From NCBI GenBank assembly GCA_946887385.1, contig CAMPKU010000041.1:1-21314 (forward strand): a stretch of DNA of 21,314 bases. Direction: 5' to 3'. This stretch comes from an uncultured Gammaproteobacteria bacterium. GTDB lineage: Bacteria; Pseudomonadota; Gammaproteobacteria; Rariloculales; Rariloculaceae. Below are positions 15,610 to 21,314 of this stretch, piece after piece. A program made the position numbers and the translations under genes. Each line of letters starts with the position of its first letter. Position 1 is the first letter of the stretch. The notes below the pieces were generated by a model, which worked only from the letters and a program-made list of their open reading frames with translations, made no database searches and was not told the origin of the DNA.

Positions 15610-16974
15610 CTAGAGAACGCCCGTGAGCGGGTTACCGAGCGCCGTATGCAGTCTTATCTGCGCCACGGTCAAGCCCGCCCGCGCCTCCAATGCCCCGAGC
15701 TCGGCGCTGGCCAGCGTTTGCATGGCTTGCAAAACCTCGAGTGGCAGGCCTTGTTGATCGTAGATGCGTGTGCGGTTGAGCTCGTAGGCACGCCGCGCGT
15801 GGGCGACGGCCGTATCGGCGAGCTCGATTTGGCGCTTCAAGCTCGCTACGCGCGCATGCGACTCGCGAACCTCGGCAGCGATCGCGTCGCGAAGCTTCTC
15901 GCGCTGAAGCACGATTTCCCTGAGGTGCGCGCGTCGCTCCTCGATACGGGCGCGCTGCCCGAAGCCGAGCCCGTCCAGTTGCCAGTACAATGTCAGCGAC
16001 CGGTCCTGGCGATTGTCCGTGTTGAGAATCGATGACCCGGGTCCGCCGCCGAAGTCGCCGGAGCTCACGCTGAACGACAGCGACGGCACGAACCAGCCGT
16101 AGCGCTCGGCCGAGAGATCGCCTTCCGCCGCCGCGAGCAGTGCTTCGGCCTGCTCGTTCTCTGGGCGGCCGCTCTGCGCGCGCTCGATCAGCTCTGCTAC
16201 GTCTTCGGTTCCCGAAAAGATTTCGAGTGCCGGCGGTTCGCTCTCGACCGGAACCAGCTCGACTTGCGCATCGAGGTGCAGCAACCTTCCGAGCTCGGCG
16301 TTGGCTGCGGCGATGCGCTCCTCCGCCACCGCGCGCCGCTGGTTCCAAAGCGCCGGCTGAACCGCGGCCATCTCGGCGTCCGCGGGTAAACCTTCACCCG
16401 AGTCGGCGTAATTGGCCGTGAGCACCGCGAGATCTGCGGCTCGCTCGAGCACTCGCCCGATGACGCCGAGCTCGGAGCGCACCTGTACGAGCCGAACGTA
16501 CGCGGACGCCACCTGCATGAGCACCTGTTGACGATTTGCCGCCGAGGCCGCGACCGCCGCCGTACGGCTTTGTCGCGCGACGAGGGGGCGGAAAATCGCG
16601 TCCGCGATATCGATGCCGACGCCGGCTGTGACGCCGCGGAACCGCGCCGCCCGGTCGACATCGACAACGTTGCCGCTGGTCTCCTGAATGGTGCCCTCGT
16701 GGCGCTCCTCGGTGGTGCCAACGCGCAAACTCGGCACCGCCGCGAGACGCGCCTGGGCGAGTCGTGCCGTTGCTGCCTCAACGCGCGCGAGAAAGATCGC
16801 GACATCGACGTTGCGCTCGTCGGCGAGGCGTACGGCTGCGGGCAAGTCGATCTCGAGGCGGTTTGACTCTTGCGCGGCTGTCGCCGGCTGTGCCGCGAGC
16901 TGTGTCCATACCGCCATGGCTGCCGCACTCGCGAGGGCTGTCGAGGGACGGAATACGAGTTGCACGACGCGCAC
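15610..16974 (-). CDS. TolC-family outer-membrane efflux protein
   Basis: The product has 454 aa. It starts at a GTG at 16974, only 2 nt after the stop of the adaptor gene, so the two are very likely cotranscribed and translationally coupled. Residues 1-34 are a signal peptide (cleavage near ATA-A); no lipobox Cys is present, unlike the OprM branch. The mature protein has the two-fold TolC pattern, with long Ala/Glu/Arg-rich helices (for example about 60-78, 142-180, 205-232 and 345-385) alternating with short strand segments. LPAAVRLADERN near residue 44 matches the usual repeat start, and the closing helix AGLTVAQIRLHTALGNPL is typical. It should form the outer-membrane exit duct for the adaptor and the divergent RND pump. 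The transported compound is unknown. Confidence 0.9.
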   Translation of the reverse strand: MRVVQLVFRPSTALASAAAMAVWTQLAAQPATAAQESNRLEIDLPAAVRLADERNVDVAIFLARVEAATARLAQARLAAVPSLRVGTTEERHEGTIQETSGNVVDVDRAARFRGVTAGVGIDIADAIFRPLVARQSRTAAVAASAANRQQVLMQVASAYVRLVQVRSELGVIGRVLERAADLAVLTANYADSGEGLPADAEMAAVQPALWNQRRAVAEERIAAANAELGRLLHLDAQVELVPVESEPPALEIFSGTEDVAELIERAQSGRPENEQAEALLAAAEGDLSAERYGWFVPSLSFSVSSGDFGGGPGSSILNTDNRQDRSLTLYWQLDGLGFGQRARIEERRAHLREIVLQREKLRDAIAAEVRESHARVASLKRQIELADTAVAHARRAYELNRTRIYDQQGLPLEVLQAMQTLASAELGALEARAGLTVAQIRLHTALGNPLTGVL

Positions 16975-16976
16975 TG

Positions 16977-18041
16977 CTAGGGGGTCGCGATACGCAACGC
17001 GGTGCCGTCGGCCAATCCGGACGGTGCGCCGGTCACGACGCGCTCGTCGGCACGCAACCCTCCGATGATCTCGACCCAGCCGCCGGCTCGGAGGCCCGTT
17101 TCCACAGGCGTGCGGCGTGCGACGTCATCGGGCGCGGCGACGATCACGAACGCGCCGTCGCCGTCGTCTTGCACGGCGGCAGCCGGAAGCGCGAGCGCAC
17201 CCTCGCGCCGCTCGAGGGCCAGCCGCACTTGGCCGTAGAGGCCGGGGCGGATGCGCCCATCCGGATTCGAAAGGTCTATCTCGACGAGCATCGTGCGCGT
17301 CGCGGGATCGATCGCTCCGGAGAGCCGCGCCACGCTTCCGCTGAACGCCTGCCCAGGCAGCGCGTCGAACGAGATCGCCGCGGCATCGCCGATGTCGGCC
17401 CAGACGGCGTCGCGCTCCGGCACGTACGTTTTTACGCGTATCAGGTCGATCTTCGCGACTTTCAGCAGCGGCTCGCCGCTGCCCTTCGGTGAGCTGGCCT
17501 GATGGACCATGTCGCCGGGATCGATCGCGCGCGCGGTGACGACGCCGTCGAACGGTGCCTCGATCGTCGCGTAGCCGATCTCTGCCTCGATCTCGGCCTC
17601 GTTGGCAATTGCCGCGTCGAGCCTGCTTCTGGCTTCCGTGAGCGCCTTTTGCGTGACGGAGCTCCGAGCAGCGAGCATCTCGGTGCGATCGTACTCGGAC
17701 TGCAGCGCCGCTACCTGCGCGCGGGAAGCGTTGCGTTCGGCGTCGAGCTGGGGCACGGCGAGACGCGCGAGCACTTGTCCTGCGCGGACCCGGCTGCCGA
17801 CATCGACCAGAAGCTCGCTTACGAAGCCTGAGACCTTGGCGCCAAGGTCTGCTTCGTAATACGCCTCCGCAGCGCCGGGTTGAGTCGAGGACAGCGTGAA
17901 CGCGCGCTGTTCGGGGGCCACTACACGAACCGCAACAGCTTGCTGCCCGGCCGCGTTGCCCGCAACTGCAACCGCAACGAGCAAGAGCGCCGCGGCCGAG
18001 GTCAAGGGCGACGTGCCCGCGTGGATTGGCAATGGCGGCAT
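16977..18041 (-). CDS. RND periplasmic adaptor (HlyD / membrane-fusion family)
   Basis: The product has 354 aa from the ATG at 18041, which begins a good signal peptide (about 1-31, cleavage near NAA-G). The frame is open up to 18245, but that part runs through the promoter and operator region, and its in-frame ATG at 18086 would lie upstream of the predicted transcription start. The ribosome-binding site at 18041 is weak. Adaptor domains appear in order: lipoyl half 1 (about 63-97, with V-S-G-F-V near 70), an alpha-helical hairpin (about 98-150), lipoyl half 2 (about 157-198, A-T-I-E-A-P-F-D-G-V-V near 158-168), a beta-barrel (about 199-275) and a membrane-proximal domain (about 280-354). 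It links the inner-membrane RND pump to TolC. It is the first gene of a two-gene operon. Confidence 0.9.
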   Translation of the reverse strand: MPPLPIHAGTSPLTSAAALLLVAVAVAGNAAGQQAVAVRVVAPEQRAFTLSSTQPGAAEAYYEADLGAKVSGFVSELLVDVGSRVRAGQVLARLAVPQLDAERNASRAQVAALQSEYDRTEMLAARSSVTQKALTEARSRLDAAIANEAEIEAEIGYATIEAPFDGVVTARAIDPGDMVHQASSPKGSGEPLLKVAKIDLIRVKTYVPERDAVWADIGDAAAISFDALPGQAFSGSVARLSGAIDPATRTMLVEIDLSNPDGRIRPGLYGQVRLALERREGALALPAAAVQDDGDGAFVIVAAPDDVARRTPVETGLRAGGWVEIIGGLRADERVVTGAPSGLADGTALRIATP

Positions 18042-18075
18042 ATGTGAATAACCGACCAAGAAGTGGCTCGCGATG

Positions 18076-18155
18076 AGTGTATCCATGGTGTCTGAAAGCT
18101 GTCTGAAATCCGCCGACCGTTCTTTCAGACAGCTTTCATCTGGGTGGGCTAGGCT
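18076..18155. promoter_or_regulatory. Divergent efflux promoter with paired CTGAAA-N5-CTGAAA boxes
   Basis: A perfect 16-bp inverted repeat occupies 18093-18108 and 18123-18138 with a 14-nt spacer. Each arm is itself a direct repeat of a hexamer at 11-bp spacing: CTGAAA at 18092-18097 and 18103-18108, and TTTCAG at 18123-18128 with TTTCAT at 18134-18139. Exactly 10 nt beyond each outer hexamer lies a -10-like hexamer: TAGGCT at 18150-18155 (plus) and TACACT at 18081-18076 (minus). Hexamer-N5-hexamer boxes a short distance upstream of the -10 are the layout of PhoP/PmrA-type (OmpR family) response-regulator promoters. No regulator gene lies in the window. The repeat is directly visible; the regulator class is inference. 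Confidence 0.7.
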
Positions 18156-18230
18156 CACGCGAGGCGGTGGGCGCGTCGAGCGCTGTCCGGCCGCCACTCG
18201 CGAGACTTGCAAACAGGGGAGCGCGCTAAC

Positions 18231-21200
18231 GTGGATCTTGTACAAGCGGCTCTACGCCGCCCCTTCACCGTGATCGTGATCGTGATCGGCTTGGCGCTCG
18301 GAACGGTACTCGCGCTCGACCGAATGCCGCGCGACATCTTTCCGACACTGGGCATCCCTACGATCTACGTGGCGCAGCCCTACGGCGGCATGGATCCCGC
18401 GCAGATGGAAGGCTATCTCACCTATTACTACGAATATCACTTCCTATACATCACGGGCATCGAGCACGTCGAGTCGAAGTCGATCCAGGGCGCTTCGATC
18501 ATGAAGCTCCAGTTTTACCCCGGCACGGACATGAATCAGGCGATGGCCGAGACGGTCGGCTATGTGAATCGCTCTCGCGCGTTCATGCCGCCGGGCACCG
18601 TGCCCCCGTTCATCACGCGGTTCGACGCCGGCAGCGTACCGGTCGGCAATCTGGTGTTCACGAGTGAAACCGCAACCGTTGCACAGATGCAGGACGCGGC
18701 GCTAAACCGCGTTCGGCCCCTGTTCGCTACGCTGCCGGGCGTCTCGGCGCCGCCGCCGTTCGGCGGCAGTGCCCGCACGATCCTCATCAACGTGGACCCC
18801 GACCGGCTGCGCTCGTTCAACATGAGCCCCGACGAGATCGTCGGGGCGATCACGCGCGCAAACTTGATCAGCCCGTCGGGCAACATGTCCGTGGCGGGCA
18901 AGTACCCGATGGTGCCGCTGAATTCCGTCGTCACGAACATCAAAGATCTCGAGGCCGTGCCGATCCGTGCCGGCACCTATCCGACTGTATTCGTGCGAGA
19001 TGTGGGCCAGGTCACCGACGGCTCCGACATCGTAACGAGCTACGCGCTCGTCGACGGCCGGCGCACGGTTTACGTACCCGTCACGAAGCGCGCCGACGCC
19101 TCGACGCTCACGGTGGTGGACCTCGTCAAGCAGAACCTGCCGCGTTTCCAAAGCGCCGTGCCCGAGGGCATCACAGTCAGCTACGAGTTCGATCAGTCGC
19201 CGTATGTGATCCGAGCGATCGAAGGCCTCACCTTCGAGGGAGCGCTCGGCGCGATCCTCACCGGCATCATGGTGCTCTTGTTCCTGCGCGATTGGCGCAG
19301 CTCGCTCATCGTTGTCGTGAACATTCCGCTCGCGATCATGAGCGCCGTGCTCGCGCTATCGCTCACGGGGCAAACCGTCAACATCATGACGCTCGGCGGG
19401 CTCGCGCTCGCGATCGGCGTGCTCGTCGATATGTCCACGGTCGTGATAGAGAACATCCATACGCACTTAGCCTCGGGTAAGCGCGTGGCGCGTGCCGTCG
19501 TGGATTCGGGCCGCGAGGTGGCGCTGCCGCTCCTGATCGCGATGCTCTGCGTGCTCGCCGTGTTCGTGCCGTCGTTTTTCATGGAAGGAGCCGCGCGCGC
19601 GATGTTCCTGCCGCTATCGCTCGCGGTGGGCTTTGCGATGGTCGCGTCGTTTCTCTTGTCGAGCACGCTCGTGCCGATCCTATCCGTGTGGTTCTTGCGC
19701 GGCCACGCGCCCGCGGGCTCGACGCCTGCCGAAAGCGGCTTCTCGCGGTTTCAGCGCGGTTACGCCAAAGTCGTCGAGTTGTTCGTCCGGGTGCGCTGGC
19801 TCGTTGCGGGCGGGTATGCGGCGGCGAGCGTGGCTGTGGTCGTGCTCGTCGGCGGCGCGCTCGGCACGGAGATTTTCCCGAAGGTCGACACGGGGCAGCT
19901 CCAGGTGCGGCTGCGCGCGCCGACGGGCACGCGCGTCGACGGCACGGAGCAGATCGCCCTCCAGGCACTCGACATCATCGAGAACGAAGTCGGTGCCGAC
20001 AACGTCGCGATCACGCTCGCGTTCCTCGGCGTACACGCGCCGAACTATCCGATCAATCTCATCTATCTGTGGAACGGCGGCTCGGAGGAGGGCGTAATTC
20101 AGGTGCAGCTGAAGAGCGGCACGGGCATCGCCACCGAGGCGCTCAAGGAGCGCTTGCGTGCTCTGTTTGCGGAGCAGTTGCCGGGCACGAGTTTCTCGTT
20201 CGAGCCGAGCGACATCGTGAGTCAAGTCATGAGCCTGGGCGCGCCCACGCCGATCGAGGTTGCCGTGAGCGGCCCGAGCCTGCCTGCAAATCGCGAGTTC
20301 GCGACGCTCGTGCGCGAGCGGCTCGCACAGATGCCGTCGTTGCGCGACGTGCAGTTCGGTCAATCGCTGGACTATCCGACGCTCGCCGTCCACGTTAGCC
20401 GCGAGCGGGCAGGGCTCATGGGCGTCGAAATGGCGGATGTGTCGCGGTCGCTCGTGGCAGCCACGTCTTCGAGCCGGTTTGTCGTCCCGATCTACTGGGC
20501 GGACCCGAACAGCGGCGTCGCGTACCAGATCCAGGTGCAGGTCCCGCAGGCGACGATGGACTCGATCGAGGAGCTCGAGAACCTCCCCATCGCGTTCAAC
20601 GACGGCCAGCCGGTGCTGCTGCGCTCCGTCGGCAGCGTCACCGAGGGAACCACGCCCGGTCAGTACCAGCGTTACAACATGGAGCGCATGATCACGGTGA
20701 CGGCCAATCTCGACGGCGACTTGGGTACCGTCGCACAAGAGGTGCGTGCTGCGCTCGCCGAGCTCGGCGCGCCGCCGGCGCGCGTGAGCGTCGCGCTGCG
20801 CGGGCAAGTCGTGCCGATGGAGCAGATGCTCGATGGCCTTCAGACCGGCTTGCTGCTTGCGGTGGTGGTGATCTTTCTGCTGCTCATGGCCAACTTCCAA
20901 TCGCTGAAGCTCGCGATCGTTGTGGTTTCGACGACGCCGGCCGCGATCGCCGGCGTGGTGCTCGCGCTCGCGGTTACGGGCACCACGCTGAACATCCAAT
21001 CGTTCATGGGTGCCATCATGGCAATCGGCGTCGCGGTTGCGAACGCGATTTTGCTCGTGACGTTCGCAGAGCGCAGCCGCGTTGCCGGCGGCACGGCGGC
21101 GGCTGCCGCAGTCGACGGCGCACAAAGCCGTCTTCGGCCGATCCTGATGACGAGCGCGGCGATGATCGCCGGCATGCTGCCGCTCGCCATCGGCTTCGGC

Positions 21201-21314
21201 GAGGGCGGCGAGCAAACCGCGCCGCTCGGCCGCGCTGTCGTGGGCGGCCTCGCCGCAGCCACGTTCGCCACGTTGTTCGTGCTGCCGGCCGTGTTTGCGA
21301 TCGTGCAGGATCGG
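18231..21314 (+). CDS. RND-family efflux pump, inner-membrane permease (3' end cut by window)
   Basis: 1028 codons are visible from a GTG at 18231 and the frame is open at the right edge; members usually have 1030-1060 aa, so only the extreme C-terminus is missing. GGGGA lies about 11 nt upstream. The chain opens [20 protein letters not shown] (TM1). A porter domain follows (VDPDR, N-M-S-P-D-E-I), then TM2 to TM6 (from about 336), a second porter half, and TM8 onward from about 866. Pumps of this type trade protons for exported compounds. In TM4 the usual adjacent Asp pair is D400-M401 ([14 protein letters not shown]), and the TM10 Lys of AcrB (KNAIL) is Ala937 (VANAIL), so the AcrB-type proton relay is not complete. 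It diverges from the adaptor-TolC operon, with which it should form a tripartite pump. Substrates cannot be deduced. Confidence 0.93.
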   Translation, partial: MDLVQAALRRPFTVIVIVIGLALGTVLALDRMPRDIFPTLGIPTIYVAQPYGGMDPAQMEGYLTYYYEYHFLYITGIEHVESKSIQGASIMKLQFYPGTDMNQAMAETVGYVNRSRAFMPPGTVPPFITRFDAGSVPVGNLVFTSETATVAQMQDAALNRVRPLFATLPGVSAPPPFGGSARTILINVDPDRLRSFNMSPDEIVGAITRANLISPSGNMSVAGKYPMVPLNSVVTNIKDLEAVPIRAGTYPTVFVRDVGQVTDGSDIVTSYALVDGRRTVYVPVTKRADASTLTVVDLVKQNLPRFQSAVPEGITVSYEFDQSPYVIRAIEGLTFEGALGAILTGIMVLLFLRDWRSSLIVVVNIPLAIMSAVLALSLTGQTVNIMTLGGLALAIGVLVDMSTVVIENIHTHLASGKRVARAVVDSGREVALPLLIAMLCVLAVFVPSFFMEGAARAMFLPLSLAVGFAMVASFLLSSTLVPILSVWFLRGHAPAGSTPAESGFSRFQRGYAKVVELFVRVRWLVAGGYAAASVAVVVLVGGALGTEIFPKVDTGQLQVRLRAPTGTRVDGTEQIALQALDIIENEVGADNVAITLAFLGVHAPNYPINLIYLWNGGSEEGVIQVQLKSGTGIATEALKERLRALFAEQLPGTSFSFEPSDIVSQVMSLGAPTPIEVAVSGPSLPANREFATLVRERLAQMPSLRDVQFGQSLDYPTLAVHVSRERAGLMGVEMADVSRSLVAATSSSRFVVPIYWADPNSGVAYQIQVQVPQATMDSIEELENLPIAFNDGQPVLLRSVGSVTEGTTPGQYQRYNMERMITVTANLDGDLGTVAQEVRAALAELGAPPARVSVALRGQVVPMEQMLDGLQTGLLLAVVVIFLLLMANFQSLKLAIVVVSTTPAAIAGVVLALAVTGTTLNIQSFMGAIMAIGVAVANAILLVTFAERSRVAGGTAAAAAVDGAQSRLRPILMTSAAMIAGMLPLAIGFGEGGEQTAPLGRAVVGGLAAATFATLFVLPAVFAIVQDR

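Noticed and set aside
18042..18245. An N-terminal extension of the adaptor protein up to 18245 or to the ATG at 18086
   Set aside because: The extension would translate the operator and lies upstream of the predicted transcription start; the signal peptide begins at 18041.
19680..21215. A 511-codon minus-strand open frame opposite the RND pump
   Set aside because: The plus strand encodes conserved RND segments over the same bases; the antisense translation is His/Arg/Asp-rich without family features.

Overview
The window is GC-rich bacterial chromosome, densely coded on both strands. A Gammaproteobacterium is the best fit. The main reason is the fused 23S rRNA methyltransferase RlmKL, an arrangement typical of that class; the outer-membrane machinery (TonB-dependent receptor, alginate-export-type barrel, TolC) also shows a Gram-negative cell. 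A soil or aquatic lineage near Steroidobacterales/Nevskiales is possible, but that is inference. I saw no tRNA, rRNA, CRISPR, phage or complete insertion sequence.

Layout. (1) 1-1050: the 5' end of an exported protein gene (minus) diverges from an exported two-domain VOC/glyoxalase-fold protein (plus). (2) 1166-6904, all plus: a PAS-GAF-PAS-GGDEF protein with a decayed EAL domain, a PD-(D/E)XK nuclease-like protein, and rlmKL. (3) 6916-7665, minus: a tatC without tatA or tatB beside it, convergent with rlmKL. It lacks the acidic residue equivalent to E. coli Glu103. (4) 7666-7842: a divergent intergenic region carrying two copies of a GGGGACGGAT palindromic repeat. (5) 7843-11523, plus: four genes in a row whose products all carry export signals (DUF4159, a Tat-signal aldo/keto reductase-like protein without its Tyr/His catalytic residues, a cupin, a serine beta-lactamase-like hydrolase). 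(6) 11642-15535: an alginate-export-family barrel (minus) diverging from a TonB-dependent receptor (plus). (7) 15610-21314: a tripartite RND efflux system. The adaptor and TolC genes lie on the minus strand with 2 nt between them, and the RND pump gene diverges on the plus strand and leaves the window just before its expected end.

The most interesting signals are these. The adaptor/pump promoter region holds a perfect 16-bp inverted repeat made of paired CTGAAA-N5-CTGAAA boxes, each 10 nt upstream of a -10-like hexamer, which looks like a two-way OmpR/PhoP-type response-regulator switch. The variant tatC lies next to an operon of exported proteins that includes a predicted Tat substrate. Three enzymes or transporters (EAL domain, aldo/keto reductase, RND proton relay) keep their folds but have lost standard functional residues.
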